From Adineta ricciae (taxonomy: Eukaryota; Rotifera; Eurotatoria; Adinetida; Adinetidae): DNA of 64,000 nt. Positions 22,010 to 35,221 of the stretch are shown here, piece by piece. How positions within the stretch are numbered: position 1 is the first letter of the stretch; every line of letters starts with the position of its first letter. The translations under genes were made by a program, and so were the position numbers. The stretch is taken from positions 992,001 to 1,056,000 of the forward strand of contig CAJNOJ010000002.1 of assembly GCA_905250025.1 (NCBI GenBank), in the 5' to 3' direction. A model generated the notes under the pieces. It searched no databases and was not told the origin of the DNA. It worked only from the letters and a program-made list of their open reading frames with translations.

Positions 22010-24901
22010 ATGTCGAATTTCAATAAGAAAATCTCATCAGTCCCTTCAACTCCCCGAAACAATCAAATGCCTTCTTCAACATCAAAAAACGCAGTCACAT
22101 CAATCATTCGTCGTGCTTCGAATCTCCTAACACAACGTACGACGTCCTTCACAGTACCTGCCACGACAACATCTCTATTGAAAAACAAATGTCCTCCACT
22201 AGATGGTGAAATTATCTTCTCGAAGAATAACATTTGTGTGCATCCACCCTCGCGTTTGCACTCCTATACACTTCATCATCCAGGTTATTTATGTGTTAAA
22301 TGTCAGAATAGCCCACAATTTGGTTCGACTTTAATTTTAACATGGATACCGAATTCGACATTGAAAAATCGTTCGAATACATCTCAACTGTCACCGACAT
22401 CGGATGAAAACTCATCGCCATCGATGAACACAAATCCGGAACAGCCACCAACATCTACTCCACGTCATTCGCTATCTCGAACAATTGATAGTGGTTATCA
22501 TGCATCGAATTCTAATAATCCATTATTATCACCTATCGAACAAGAAGAAAACGAAAATCGCCGTCATTCATCAGATGATCAATACGAAGATGCCCTAGAT
22601 GATAAATCTTATATGAGACAAGCCTCGATTACATCAGATTTAACTGAAGGACCTGATGAGATTTTAGACGAACAGGACGTCGACGACGCATTTGAAACAA
22701 GTGAAACAGCAGATCTGTCACCGAATCGTGCGATTGATGATAGTTTACCATTTATGAAAGAAACCAATCTTTGGAAGAATGCTTCCGGCATATGTGAGCA
22801 AAACTGTTCGATTAACGAAGACGACGAAGCAGTACGAACAGTAGCCGAACAATTTTGTGGTGTATTTTCTGTGGATCTCGGTAAAATGCGTTCATTACGT
22901 TTATTTTATTGCGATGATCTACCGGCTGCAGCAAGTGGTAGTGGACAACTAGTAATTGCGTCATGTGAATCTCAATATAAAGTGTTACATTTTCATAATG
23001 GTGGTCTGGATCGTTTGATTGAAATTCTCAATGAATGGAATCTATTTGCATATGAAAAAACTCGTCGTGGTTTCGCTAATTGTCATCAATTCAATGTCGT
23101 ACGTCCAACAATTGAGTCAAGTGATTTGCATCCCGAAGAAGGGTGTTATCATCTGATAACAACGGATAATTGGAGAACATATATGAATTCATTAGGACAA
23201 ATTGAAGATAATCATCAACTGAGAAAAGTAAATAAATTTCCTTTATTTTTCTTATTAATCATGCAGAAGAAATCTGTTTCGTATACATGTTGTCGACTTG
23301 TTATTGACGTTCTATCCAGATTTAAACAGACATTTCGATGAACACGAAAGACTGCAATTTCCGATTCGATCTTTTATTAATATTACCATGAAGAGTGAAC
23401 CATAGTTCCGATAGATTATAAAAACATGCGTTATGCTAGAGGAAACCATGTGCATTATGATGTTTGTCCTTGAAATTGCTTTCTGTTTAGACAATATTTT
23501 TCGCTGGAATTGATCCATCTGTAGCTAAGGAAGTATGGCCGTTCTTGCTTCATCTCTATCCATTTGATTCAACCTTTGATCAACGTGAACAAATTAGGCA
23601 TAATAAATTTTTACATTATCAAAAGATTCGAGCACGACGGTATAGGAAATTTCTTTTTGAAATAGGATTTTGCTCAAAATACTTTGTTCAATTAGAGAGA
23701 CGGCCGTGGACGACCCTGAACAAGCTCAATTTTTCCATGATGTCGAAGCTATTATTGAAAAAGACGTTGTACGCACCGATCGATCGCATCCATACTTCAA
23801 AGGCGATGATAATCCAAATTTAAGAGTGATGAAGTAATTAATATTGACAACTGACATTTTCTTCAAGTGTAGATTCATTGGATTTTTAGAGAAATTCTTT
23901 TGAATTACGCAGCATATTGTCCAACAATGGGCTATACTCAAGGCATGTCCGATCTTTTAGCGCCCATACTAACAATTATCCAACATGAATCAGATGCATT
24001 TTGGTGTTTTGTTGGACTAATGAATCGAACGATCTTCATCTCTACGCCAACAGATGATGTCATGGAAAAGCAATTAGTATGTATTGAAATCAATCGCATC
24101 GAATCTCGTAAATGAATTCTGAACTTATTGTAGAGATATCTTCGTGAACTTTTATTGTTGATGTCGCCTGCATTTTATGAACATTGTGCCAAATTATCTG
24201 ATGGACTTGATTTACTATTTGCTCACCGATGGATATTGTTATGTTTCAAACGCGAATTTCCCGAACGAGGTTTGTGCATCACAGTTTCCTGATCTTTCCA
24301 CGCGAATTAACTTTGTTAACATCTATCTTTGCCTGAACTTAAATAATTAATAAGCAGATTGCAAATACACCCCAAGGCCAAACATATTTTTTTTCCTCTC
24401 AGTGATCAATCTAAAAAAAAAAGGATTTGTTTTATTTAGAAGCATTACGAATGTGGGAAGCATGCTGGTCTCATTATCAAACAGATTATTTTCATTTATT
24501 CATATGCATAAGTATCATGTCAGTCTACGGCGAAGATATTGTTCAACAGAATCTAGGTACAGATGATATGCTTTTACATTTCAATAGTCTTGCAATGCAT
24601 ATGAGTGGATCGATAGTATTGAAAAAAGTAAGACAAATGATGAAGTCTATGTGAAGAAATATCGTTGATATTCTAGGCTCGAAGTTTATTGTATAAATTT
24701 CGTTTACTACAACGTATACCTTGTTGTTTACATGATATATCAGTGCTTGCCGGACCAGGTTTGTTTGTCTAGTTGAAATGAATCTATTTTGATTGCCAAT
24801 TATTAGGAAATTGGGATTCACATCATGTCCCACAAGTTTATTGCATATGTAAAACTGATCAAGAAAAAGAACGTTGTCCATTTAGTGGTATTTGTATGTG
24901 A
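22010..24901 (+). CDS. TBC1D16: Rab GTPase-activating protein TBC1D16
   Basis: The first exon (22010-23226) starts MSNFNKK; it holds the conserved GEIIFSKNNICVHPP and HHPGYLCVKC segments, a long Ser/Thr/acidic linker, and FCGVFSVDLGKMRSLRLFY with SCESQYKVLHFHNGGLD, all typical of TBC1D16. Later exons encode the TBC domain, with the arginine finger (IIEKDVVRTDR), the glutamine finger (MGYTQGMSDLLAPIL), FWCFVGLM, and EACWSHYQTDYFHLFICISI. The last exon ends KERCPFSGICM. Both catalytic residues are present, so it should act as a GAP; vertebrate TBC1D16 acts on Rab4 and controls endosomal recycling. The tail after the TBC domain is short. Introns are 50-260 bp. Confidence 0.93.
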
Positions 24902-27145
24902 AGTTGTCTATCTATTGTGATTTATCGTTATTCTCTATCATCTAGTCATATCTTTCTTCTTTGTTTGTTTTTCTCTCATTTCATTTGGGAACAAAATAAT
25001 CTCTTTTCGCGAATCTCGTTCGATACTCATCGTTTCTTCTGCGTCTTCGTATACATATATAATTTATTTGTTTATAGTTATTTATTTGATTTGTTCTCAG
25101 GTGTGTGTGCATGTGTATGTTTACGATTCTATTCCGGTGCCTGTCTTATGAAAATTCTCTCGTATCCGTTCATTTGATTTTCTCTTTTTCTCCGTTGTGT
25201 GGGTTTCGAACAATGTTAACATTTAGTTTTTCTTTCGATGTCGATACTCAATCAGTTCATTTTCTTTTTTTCTCTTTTCTTGGCTCAAGTCGATTTCCGT
25301 TGTTGACTGTGAACAAATTCGTTTCAATGTTGTCTATTTTAAGTGTGTGTCTTTTTCGAAAAAACGAAGAGTAAAGAAAAACAAACGCCAATAAAGGAAG
25401 GAAAAAAGTTACGCAAATCAATATTTACATTTCGCTTGGAATTTCTGTGTATTTATATCATGTTGAAGATGACTGAGTATGTTGACGTCAAAATGCAATC
25501 AGTAGTAAGTATTTTTTATGCATTCAGTAGCTTTTCAATGCGAATAAAAGATTTGTTGGCGGTAGGCTTTATTTTGTGCTTTGAAATCGATTGTATTTCT
25601 GTTCTTTTTTTGATATCAATGATCAGACTGACGCCCATTGTATAATTTATTCAATTGAAACCATCTGTCGTGTGCATCCGAAAAACGGAATATGACATAT
25701 ATTTTGTTTATTAGCTCACTAGTTTCTATGGTTAGCTGAGGACAAACAGAATTTTCCCTATAATACAACGTTGTTTATGTCAATGTCGATTAGTGTATTG
25801 TCTATTTGATGGGCCAAAGAAAAGCAAAGCAGCTAAAATTGGATTTCATTTGTTGTCGTATATTGATTTCTATTCTAAGTGTTAATTAAATTGAATTTAA
25901 GAGACTGAGTACAAGAGTCGTTGCATGTCTCTCATTGTCAGAGAAGAAAAGAGAAGAAAAAACAAATCCGGCATCCTCCTATGGTGCGTGTGTGTGATTA
26001 ACAGGCAGATGGGTATGTAGTAATCGAAGAGCAATTTGCGTAGATCCACATAAGCAGCGAATAGTGCGGCGAACAAGTTTTTCCTCCTTTTTCTTCTTCT
26101 TCTCTCTTTTTCTTCTGTTCATTCAGCGAATCTATCAGGACAAAAACGTTCATACTTCCTTTTCATCACAACAACATTTCTTCCCTTCTCGATCATTCAT
26201 CACACACGATTATCTATATTACGTGTATCTGATTATCGAAGATAATCAAGGTTAAGAGGTATGTATTTATATGATGTAAGATACATGGCCGTATGAATAG
26301 GATCATATTCGATGTGGATCAAGGTATGAGCTTCAACATATATCCACAAAGGATTGATTTGCATTTTCGTTCGTTCTTTGTTATCAATGCACGTGTCACT
26401 GATTTTTTGTTTCGATAAATCGTAAAGTTGCCATGACGAACATCTTGCTTTTGCATTGTTTTACATTATATCAGCGACTTTTTCCCGCTGTCTAACATAA
26501 TCTTTGACATGACGTCGTAAAAATCTGCTATTAAGTCGTTTCCTAGGGAATTAAGAAAGCCTATCGCTAAAAGAATGTTTCTATGAATTAATTCTTTTAA
26601 AGGTGTGTTTATTATAGCCTTGTAATAAAGGACATACGAATCTCCTCGTTTTGTTCCGATACATTTTTTTTCTTCTCGTTTCTTTCTGTTGCTTTTATTA
26701 CGACAAGAAAGAAACTACGAACAACGTTACCACTCACCAGAAAGAAATAGCTCTATATATATGTTATGTCCTTGGATGCTAATATATTTCTTCTTCTGCA
26801 GCACGTTTTGTAGCTGATAGTCATGCGCGTGAAGATTGAACTTGTTATTGTTTCATAGAATGAGAAAGAAAAAGAAATCGCATTTAAATTTTGAAGCAAA
26901 TTAGTAGGTACTTGAAAAGGTGACGTTTCAATTTCGCAAAAGCTGATTTCGACATATCTCACTTTATCACAGAGTCACCTTCAGAATGTTTTTGACAGAT
27001 GCAGCATCTTTTCATATGTTGTTATCATGAAATACTTTTTTTCTTATAACACTCTACCTTACTTCTAACTTTTTATTGTTCTTTGTTTAGTATTAAATGC
27101 TGACGACATATTGACGAACAGTATTCTTCTCCAGTAACTATTTTC
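24902..27145. other. Long intergenic interval
   Basis: About 2.2 kb are strongly T-rich on the plus strand, with TG-rich microsatellite-like patches (for example near 25,100). The first part is probably the 3' UTR of TBC1D16. Several short open frames are made mostly of Phe, Leu and Ser codons from this composition and show no domain. No gene is supported. Confidence 0.45.
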
Positions 27146-29519
27146 ATGTCGGATAAAGTCCAGAAAAAGCGTCAACAGGACGCAATTGAGTTAAATGTTG
27201 AAAAGAAACCATTACAGAAATCGGGAAATACTGATGATGATGAGTATGATTATATCACACAACCGCCAGATGGTGGATTTGGTTGGATAGTTCTTATTGC
27301 ATGCTTTGTAAGTAATTTCTTCCAGCTTTCATTTTTTAAAACCTCACTATTGACATTTCTTTTGTTGTAGTTTATTAATTTAATTGTCGATGGTTTCCTG
27401 TATGCATTTGGTGCCATATCCGAAGACTTGAAAAACCACTTTGAGTGTTCAGAATGGGCTGTGTCACTTGTTATCTCACTTGCTTGCGGTTTTTATTTAC
27501 TTAGTGGTAATGATTTATTTCCTTTAATCTAGTATTTATGCTTCATTCTTTCCTCTTGTGTTCTACTTTAGCACCTATCGCTTCGGCATTGTGTAATCAA
27601 TGGGGCTGCCGTCCGATCGGGATTATTGGAAGTATTATTGCCGCTATATCGGTTGCTTCATCTGTATTCTCCCCGAATATTTACATTATGTGGTTATTAT
27701 TTGGTTTTATCGGAGGAATTGGCATGGGGCTTGTCTACTTACCAAGCATCGTTATGGTTGGCTATTATTTCGAAGAGAAACGTGCTATAGCAACTGGTAA
27801 TGAACAAAGAGTTCTTTGGATTAATTTCAGATGACTAATTGTAAATTTTAGGTATCGTTACGGCCGGTACAGGAATTGGTTCGATTACTTTTGGACCGTT
27901 GTCTCGGTTTCTCTTCAATATTTTCGGGTGGAAATATGGTTTACTTATACTATCAGTTATTCTCTTGCTGTGTGTTCTTTGTTCTGCCTTTATGGTGCCA
28001 TTAAAACCGGTACGAAAACGACGCGTATTGCAACTGAAAGAAATGTGAGTAAATCATTTCTGTACAATCTATATTAATGAACTGATCCTCTTCACTAACT
28101 TCAATTTCAATCTATCTTTTTGTCTTGTTATAGAGAAGACGATGTCTTCCCGACGACAGTAAGTCGATGGTTACTAAAGTGTTATTAATTTTCTTATATT
28201 TCTTGTAGGCAGCAGCACATCTACTTAATGAAAAAGTAGAAGCAGCGACTACTGTGGCAACTTCATCTGCTCGTCGATCGAATCCTAGTATACACGATGA
28301 AGCAGCAGAAGAATTGTTATCGAAACGAAAACGAGCTGATTCAGCTATTTCAACAAAATCAAAACGGAGCATTAAAGCTGAAGATGCTGTTCGACCGTAA
28401 GTTGTCATTATCTTCAATGTTATCCTGAATATTTGCTTTCTTATGATAGTTGCTATAAAGATGACGTGCTCTATCAAGGTGACGTGACGACCTTACCTGA
28501 GTATCAATCACAGCCGGATATTCCAACATACATTCAAGAAACAACGAAAGTGCCAGAAGATGGTAATCCGAAAGGTCCTTCGAAACCTTTCTGGGATGTG
28601 TTTAGTTCGATGACGAATTTTGAAGTATTAAGCGATAAAAGAATGATCATTATTTGCTTGGTATGATATGCCAAACTTGACATTGACTGTTTTCAAAATT
28701 CAGTCGCTTTTCATTTCATCGAATAGGCCAATGTTTGTTCCATGATTGGATATTACACACCTTATCTGTTTGTAGTTAAATTTGCTACATTAGAAAGAGA
28801 AATTCTTCAATCAAGCGCTGTTTTTCTACTATCATTGATTGGTAATCAAATCCAAAGATTCTATTAAAGTATCATGTCCTGTGTCATTCTAGGTTTCAGC
28901 AACACAGCCAGTCGATTTGCTTCTGGTTGGATAACAAAATTTCCTTACATGTCACCATTGTTAGTCAATAACATTGGTTTAACTGTTGCTGGCATCTCGA
29001 CATTGCTTGTACCATTCTGTTCGACATATTCGCTTCTAATCATATATTGTGTTATATGGGGCGGTTTTATCGGTAAGAAAAAATGAATCACGACTTCTTC
29101 TATTTAAAATCTTACAAAAGATACGACCGACAGTTTTTAATCGACTTCTCTTTTTCTTTGTCTAGCATTTCATGTATCATTAAGCCCTGTTATTGTCTGT
29201 CAAATCGTTGGCCTTGACCGTTACAGTAGTGCGTTAGGTTTAACTTTAATGTTTCGTGGTATTACATCATTGACAGCTCCACCAGTGAGTTTCTTTTCTT
29301 TCCTATCATTCACATCTAAAGTGAACTAAACACTAGATTATGGGTGCTATTCGAGATTTTACGAACAGTTTCGATATCCCGTTTGTCATTGGTGGTATTA
29401 GTTTTCTAACAAGTGCGCTGATGCATTTTGCATTGATGTGGATGAATCGAAACGAGAAGAAGAATTCGAAGAAAGTTGATGATCAAACGTCAGCGGATCC
29501 AGTTGCCGTTGTAGCATAA
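27146..29519 (+). CDS. SLC16 (monocarboxylate transporter) family protein
   Basis: Many short introns interrupt a 12-helix major facilitator. The family signature before TM1 is clear: PPDGGFGWIVLIACFFINLI. TM2-TM5 include EWAVSLVISLACGFYLLS, RPIGIIGSIIAAISVASSVF and GGIGMGLVYLPSIVMVGYYF. Next comes TAGTGIGSITFGPLSRFL, then the long polar central loop (with many Arg, Lys and Ser), then the second half with ASRFASGWITKF and ALGLTLMFRGITSLTAPPIM. The tail is KNSKKVDD... and ends VAVVA. Human members carry lactate, pyruvate, thyroid hormone or aromatic amino acids together with protons. The substrate here cannot be told from the sequence. Confidence 0.9.
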
Positions 29520-29942
29520 TGACTCTTAATGTTGTTGTTCTTTGTAATATCTGTTTGTTTTTATCTTTTTTGATTTTACCCTCTTGATTGTATCAAAAGA
29601 ATATTTTTTTTCGTTTTTCTGTTATTCCTATTGTACAGCTTCAACATTTGAGCAGTATATGTTTTCGTTCTGGTAAATATTTAGTTTTAGTTTAAATAAA
29701 TACCAACCGGTTCAAGGGCTTAATTTCGTTCTAACAATAAAAAATATTTTCTTTTCAAGGTGATCTATACGTAGAAAACAGTCAATATATACTCAATGAA
29801 CAATGTTTTTTTATCCATAACATATTGACAAAATGATCTGTTCCATTGACCGACTTTTATTTATTCGGTTGATTTATTCACGAAACACAAAAGCAAATTT
29901 CATAAAAACGAAAGTTCAAACTTATCAATTTGGCGTATGTTA
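29520..29942. other. Convergent 3' UTR interval
   Basis: About 420 bp lie between two converging genes. Poly-A-signal-like AATAAA motifs occur on the plus strand near 29,690-29,740. No gene is seen. Confidence 0.4.
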
Positions 29943-30864
29943 TTAACAGGTAGCTGTTGTGCTACAACTGTTTGTTAGACGATCGAACTTTTGACCATCT
30001 GGACACATGGCACTAATAGGTGCTGAAACACAAAACATCTCATAAACAATTTCGAACCAACAATTACAACTACTCTTACCACCGCCTGCAGTTGGGCAAT
30101 AAAAATATCGACCAATTGAGCAATAAGCTGTATCAGGAAATACGCCGGCTTGTGTACATGTAAAATAGCCTAAATGAGACGCATGAAATGCAAAATTAGG
30201 GTCCATGAATAAGGTCGTAGGATGCATACATTGATTGCATGTTTGACCTGTCCATCCTGGATTGCAATGACAATAAGCAAATAGACTTGCTCCTATCGTT
30301 TGTTCAACGCAAGTTCCAGCTTGGCACACACCAGTAGCACAACGAGCTGAGATACCTAAATGAATACATCGTTACAATACTGTGAGTTATAAATGATAAA
30401 GACTAACCTTGCAGTTCACAGAATGAACCCGAAAAGCCGAGTGTGCACCAGCAAACTTGTTGACCGTTGACGACATTGCAGACGCCACCGTTAATACATG
30501 TGCGATTACAAGCTCCTTGATTTGGTGATACACCTGTACCTATATTCCGTAAATTACATAGACAAAATAAGATTTCGTAAGAAGAAAGTTGTTGTCGTTT
30601 CTTACGGCAAGGTCCATTGAGGACAGCTGCAGCATTTGGACATGTGCACACGGAATCAGTATTGTACGGTGGAATATCATAACAACAATAGCCATTTGCT
30701 GCATCGAAACTACCCGCAATAAGATTGCACGGATTCGCGGAACATTGAACTAGAGAAATTCGTAATGAAAAACGAAATTTTCCATCGAAAGTCGTACCTG
30801 CAAAAGCTAATTGGACGTGTTGTTGAATTAAAACAATAACAATGGTAGCAATAAACATCATCAT
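29943..30864 (-). CDS. Secreted EGF-like cysteine-rich protein
   Basis: Four exons encode about 240 residues. The signal peptide is MMMFIATIVIVLIQQHVQLA. A Cys-rich segment follows (CSANPCNLIAG, YCCYDIPPYNTDSVCTCPN), then an EGF-like domain (ACNRTCINGGVCNVVNGQQV with CWCTLGFSGSFCE) and a second EGF-like part (YCHCNPGWTGQTCNQC). The C-terminal Cys-rich region contains YCSIGRYFYCPTAGGG and CNCWFEIVYEMFC and ends TTATC. I chose the ATG at 30864 rather than the in-frame one at 30897. The TATA-like box at 30917-30909 would start transcription near 30,887, downstream of 30897, and the signal peptide begins right at 30864. Likely an extracellular adhesion or binding protein; the ligand is unknown. 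Confidence 0.8.
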
Positions 30865-30908
30865 ATTCGTTGATAAAATCGATGAATCCCCATGCAATTT
30901 GTATCAAG

Positions 30909-30917
30909 CCTTATATA
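30909..30917 (-). promoter_or_regulatory. TATA box of EGF-like gene
   Basis: On the minus strand this reads TATATAAGG, 45 bp upstream of the ATG at 30864. A start site 25-30 bp downstream leaves a leader of about 20 bases, which decides between two possible start codons. Confidence 0.5.
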
Positions 30918-31093
30918 TCCAACGAGCCAAGGTTATTAGTCAATATTTTCCTATTGTGATATTAGTTTCATATTTCTTATTACTTCTTGAAATTGATCTC
31001 TTAATACTTAAACGTCCTTTTTTTTTATTGGAAATAAAACAATAATAATAGTAGTAAAAACAACAACAACAACAACGAAATGAAAAACTATTA

Positions 31094-32641
31094 TTATGAA
31101 AGTTCGCCAAGACAGCAATCAACTTTATGAAAAAATCGAATACGAGTTGGTCGTAAATTATCCAAGAGAAGACATACGATATGAACATGATAGTGTAAGA
31201 GAAACGGTAACGGGTCATCAAACGACCAGATTGCCTCTCTACCGTAGAATATTCTCTGTAATGATTGACAAACTTGATCACTTGACTGAATATTTCGAAT
31301 GATTCTCCATAATTCATGCGTTAACCAATAAGTTTCACGTGCTGTTGGCAATGGTATCATCGTCGTCTGAAAATCAGATGGGAAGTAAGCATCAGCAATA
31401 CGTGGATGATTATAAAATGCTGTAATTGCCGAATGAACACGTGGATTACATTCAATTCCATACGCTTTACCGTCATCATGGCTAACAATAAAATCAAACG
31501 ATGCATGACCAGTTAATTTCAATTCTCGAACATATGTTGTAGACCATTGCAAAATAGCTGGATGATCGATATGTTTATAATTTAATTGCCATGCTGACGA
31601 ATGACAGCAAGTAAATAATGCCAAATTCCCATTCAAGCATGTGCCATGTGTACAGTATTCATCACCTTGAATGAATTCTTGTAGAATATACGGACATTCT
31701 TCGCTGATGGGTAAACGATTGATATATTCAATTGTTTCGGCTCGTGTTGCTCGTGGTAATGTGATCATTGCTCCTCGATCAAGCCAATCGTACATGATAC
31801 TCTTGCAGATGTATGGACGCTTTTCTTGATCGAAATTAAAATCCATTAATTGACGTCGTGATGTGATATAATGAGATTTAGGCACGGGTAAACCCAATGA
31901 ACGAGCTTTGTCAGTAAATGAATACTTGTTATCTACAAGAGTTATTTCATCAGTATTCAGGTGAAATGTTGAACAATTGTGTTGTTTTAGACGAGCTTTG
32001 ACCTAGAAGAGGTGAATGTATGAAGGTGTTGGAGAACGAAAAGTAACTATTCCACGTGAACATACTTGTGCATCGATGTGAGCATGGTAAGGACCAGTGA
32101 CTGGTACGAACATATCAATATTTTCTTTTTGAACTATATCTACAAGTGATTGCATATATGCTTCGGGATCTTTTTCAGGTGACGGAACAATGTAAAATCG
32201 TTCGACAGAATTGGACCAACGATGACCTGTGAGCCAATTGATAGCTTCATCAACGAGAATAACTTTATGGCCAGCTCGATGAAATCCACGACATAAGACG
32301 AGTGCTTTTGTCATCATTCCGCCAGAGATAAGAATTCGTTTGCTAGAATGGTTTGGTTTTGGTGTTGACTCATTTTGTTTGAAAAGACGGATTAATTTTG
32401 AGCAAACTATTGTAAATATCGTAATTAATAAACTGAATGGAAAGAGAATCGCAAGTAAAAGAAGAATGCCAATGGTTCGAACATAATTGTTCAATGTATC
32501 AGATGGAATTTGTGTAGAATAAGCTATTGATTTTATAAGTTGACGATACCAAGGCCACGTTTGTTCAAAGCTATCGATCGATCGTTGTCTATGTTTTGCT
32601 GCATCAAAGGATTCAACTGCCTCTGGACTTAATTTTATCAT
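31094..32641 (-). CDS. mysC: ATP-grasp mycosporine-glycine ligase, MysC-like
   Basis: Two exons (32641-32066, 32002-31094; 63 bp intron) encode 494 residues. MysC joins glycine to 4-deoxygadusol with ATP to make mycosporine-glycine. The likeness to cyanobacterial MysC runs over the full length. An N-terminal hydrophobic helix (TIGILLLLAILFPFSLLITI) is followed by ILISGGMMTKALVLCRGFHR, AGHKVILVDEAINWLTGHRW and SNSVERFYIVPSPEKDPEAY. Next come VDNKYSFTDKARSLGLPVPK, YICKSIMYD (the ATP-grasp lysine region), ILQEFIQGDEYCTH, LTGHASFDFI and YGIECNPRVHSAITAFYNHP (metal-binding Glu/Asn). The C-terminus has IWSFDDPLPFLLHYH, also typical. It lies divergent to the MysA-like cyclase and next to an animal EGF gene. 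The intron argues against bacterial contamination. A two-base leader follows an acceptor-like TAG. Confidence 0.93.
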
Positions 32642-33598
32642 ATCTACGAAAAGCAGATGTGTTCATTGTCAAACAATCACATATAATATGCCTACTGTAC
32701 CGTTGCTCACCAGGCTCACAATTTTCTGCTTAATCAGATCTATGAATGGCACTCGGGAAAGAAACTTCATCTAAAATAAAGTCAATCTTATGATGTAAGA
32801 GAGAAAACTATGCATTTTTTAATCTTAGCTTCTCGCCCAACCTACTCTATGACTATCTAACTCATCATGTTTTTCGAACACGTGTTATACAGTGATTTTC
32901 AATCGAACCAACTCATACTTAGCACGTGCTTCTAAAAATTTCCAGTCTGCAGATAAGATTTGTTATTTTATCTTATTCGAAAAAGGCGAGAAATCCTGTC
33001 CGATCTTAAATGAGCCAAAGGCACGTTCGATTCTACTCGTTGATATCTATACAATATAGTACATTCTGTGGTCTATCGAGGGGACACAGAATAGATAAAA
33101 GGAAAATGTCTCCATCCGTTTTATCATCGAGTCTGCATACGTCACAAAATGCGTATAAATTTTTCGATTATGTAAGGTTAAAACTTGGACGGGGTGAAAG
33201 AGTGTAAAATCAATATACAAGCCTATTAATTGTAAATCTTGTATGTGTTAGAGTACAATGAATGCCCATCGATATGAACGCGATGGACTTTGACAGTGTG
33301 ATTGTGTTAACCAATATGCATGTATATATGGAAACTAAAATGGATATCTCTTCATAAATTTCTTGGATTTTCCTGTTTTAATGCTATGGCGAGATGTACT
33401 TTGAGTACGATTTTTTCTTGTCTAGCACGTCTGTGATTCGCTGAAGTATTTTCGATTACATAAGTACACCATCATCATTTTCTTTTCATTTTGATCTGCG
33501 AAATTTATTATATAATACCATCTCCTATTCGATTATGACCCCAGAATAGACCTGAAATCGGATTAAAGAGTAGAAAGCATAACTTCTCGGATCAGTTC

Positions 33599-33606
33599 TA
33601 TATAAG
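33599..33606 (+). promoter_or_regulatory. TATA box of mysA-like gene
   Basis: TATATAAG lies about 200 bp before the ATG at 33798. Once the 66 bp leader intron is removed, the predicted leader is about 100 bases. Confidence 0.6.
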
Positions 33607-33710
33607 AACCATCATTTGACTAGAACAACTCATTTCAAAGCGAAAGCAAACCTAGTGTGTTAGAAAAGCATCTTCATCTACTATTAATTCTTATTCTTCT
33701 ATTACATTAA

Positions 33711-33776
33711 GTAAGTCATTTATCTAGTCATCCATTGAAAGCTGAAAAATCATCCTTCGCGTCGTTGGCTTTTCAG
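33711..33776 (+). other. 5' UTR intron of mysA-like gene
   Basis: A consensus donor GTAAGT at 33711 and a TTTTCAG acceptor ending at 33776 bound 66 bp, the usual intron size here. Removing it excludes the in-frame extension upstream of 33798 and makes MSDMSATV the start. Confidence 0.65.
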
Positions 33777-33797
33777 ATCTCTTTTGATTGTTCAAAC

Positions 33798-35221
33798 ATG
33801 TCGGATATGTCAGCAACTGTTTCATCCACAACAAATGGATTCCATATTGAAGGTTATGAAAAAATTACCTACGATTTTCGTTTCATCGACAACATCTTCG
33901 ATCCAAAACACCACGATCTTGCCGATTGTTATCATTCATGGGGCCGATGTTTGGTTGTCATCGATGATAACGTGTACAAAATGTACGGTCAAGCATTGGA
34001 AAACTATTTCACCGTGCACAACATTAAATGTACAGTCAAAGTCATCCAAGGTGGCGAATTACGCAAAACAATGAAGACAAAATTAGAAATCCTAGATACA
34101 TTCGCCGAATTTGGCCTTGTTCGTAAAGAACCAGTCTTGGTCATTGGCGGTGGTGTCTTAACAGATGTGGCTGGCTATGCATGTGCATCCTATCGACGTA
34201 CATCCAATTTCATTCGTATACCAACGACATTGATCGGCTTAATCGATGCTAGTGTATCGATCAAGGTCGGTCTCAACCATGGCAAACTTAAAAATCGACT
34301 TGGCGCATATCATGCACCATTGATCACATTTCTTGATTTTTCATTCTTGAAAACTTTGTCCCAAGGACATATTCGCAACGGATTTGCTGAATTAGTCAAA
34401 ATTTCAACAGTCGCCGAAAAAACCGTCTTCGATTTACTCGACAAATATGGTGAAGAATTAATTTCAACACATTTCGGTTATTTAGATGGCGCCTCCGAAG
34501 AAGTTCGCAAGGCTGCTAAACAAATCAATTATATTGGCATCAAAAAGATGCTCGAACTCGAGTAAGATCCTTGCCAAATCGATCAAGATCAGCCATTCAT
34601 TTGCTTCTTCGTTGTAGGGTACCAAATCTCCATGAAATCATGCTTGACCGTGTTATTGCTTTCGGACATACATGGTCACCAACACTTGAACTTACACCAC
34701 CCATTCCACTTCGTCATGGTCACGCCATCAACATCGACATGGCTTTTTCAGTCACCGTCGCATGGAAACGAGGTTTGATCACCATAGAAGAACGTGATCG
34801 TATCCTTCGTTTAATGTCACGCGTTGGCCTTACACTTGATCATGAACTGTTCACCATAGATTTAATCTGGAAAGCAACCAAATCGATTATGTTAACACGT
34901 GATGGTCATCAACGTGCAGCTATGCCCAATCCAATCGGTACATGTACATTCGTGAATGATTTAACCTATGAAGAACTCGAACAAGACTTAAAAGAACACA
35001 AAGCACTCGTTAAAAACTATCCACGCGCTGGTGCCGGTGTCGACGCATATATTGATCAAAGTGATTATATGGAAATACACGATGGTGATAACATGGTCCT
35101 AACAAAAGCATTAAATGGAGAATTACTCGTTGAAGCTGTCTCTTCAACGTTATCTTCATCATTAGGAATGAACTTGAAAACCATCGCAGCAGAGAAAGCT
35201 TATCGTTCAGCCATCATGTGA
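33798..35221 (+). CDS. mysA: Sugar-phosphate cyclase, MysA/DDGS-like (dehydroquinate synthase fold)
   Basis: Two exons (33798-34561, 34618-35221) encode 455 residues. The protein belongs to the dehydroquinate-synthase superfamily of sugar-phosphate cyclases. The NAD-binding part has [15 protein letters not shown] and [50 protein letters not shown] and [10 protein letters not shown] (metal-binding Glu) follow. The second exon has [17 protein letters not shown] and [15 protein letters not shown], with the two metal-binding His. [10 protein letters not shown] and LRHGHA separate it from true dehydroquinate synthases and match EEVS/DDGS-type enzymes acting on sedoheptulose-7-phosphate. Beside a MysC-like gene, the DDGS activity (making desmethyl-4-deoxygadusol) is the best call; EEVS, as in gadusol-making fish, is the alternative. 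An upstream leader intron sets the start. Confidence 0.9.

Larger units (their letters stand above)
32642..33797. promoter_or_regulatory. Divergent promoter region of mysC and mysA-like genes
   Basis: This 1,156 bp interval separates the two divergent starts. It contains two CACGTG E-boxes, each inside a perfect 10-bp palindrome (AACACGTGTT at 32,877-32,886 and AGCACGTGCT at 32,931-32,940), closer to mysC. A TATA box (33,599-33,606) and a 5' UTR intron (33,711-33,776) lie on the mysA side. Short frames such as 33010-33207 show no domain. Confidence 0.5.

Noticed and set aside
24917-25645. Three overlapping Phe/Leu-rich plus-strand frames
   Set aside because: They follow the TBC1D16 stop in a T-rich region and show no signal peptide or domain that would set them apart from chance.
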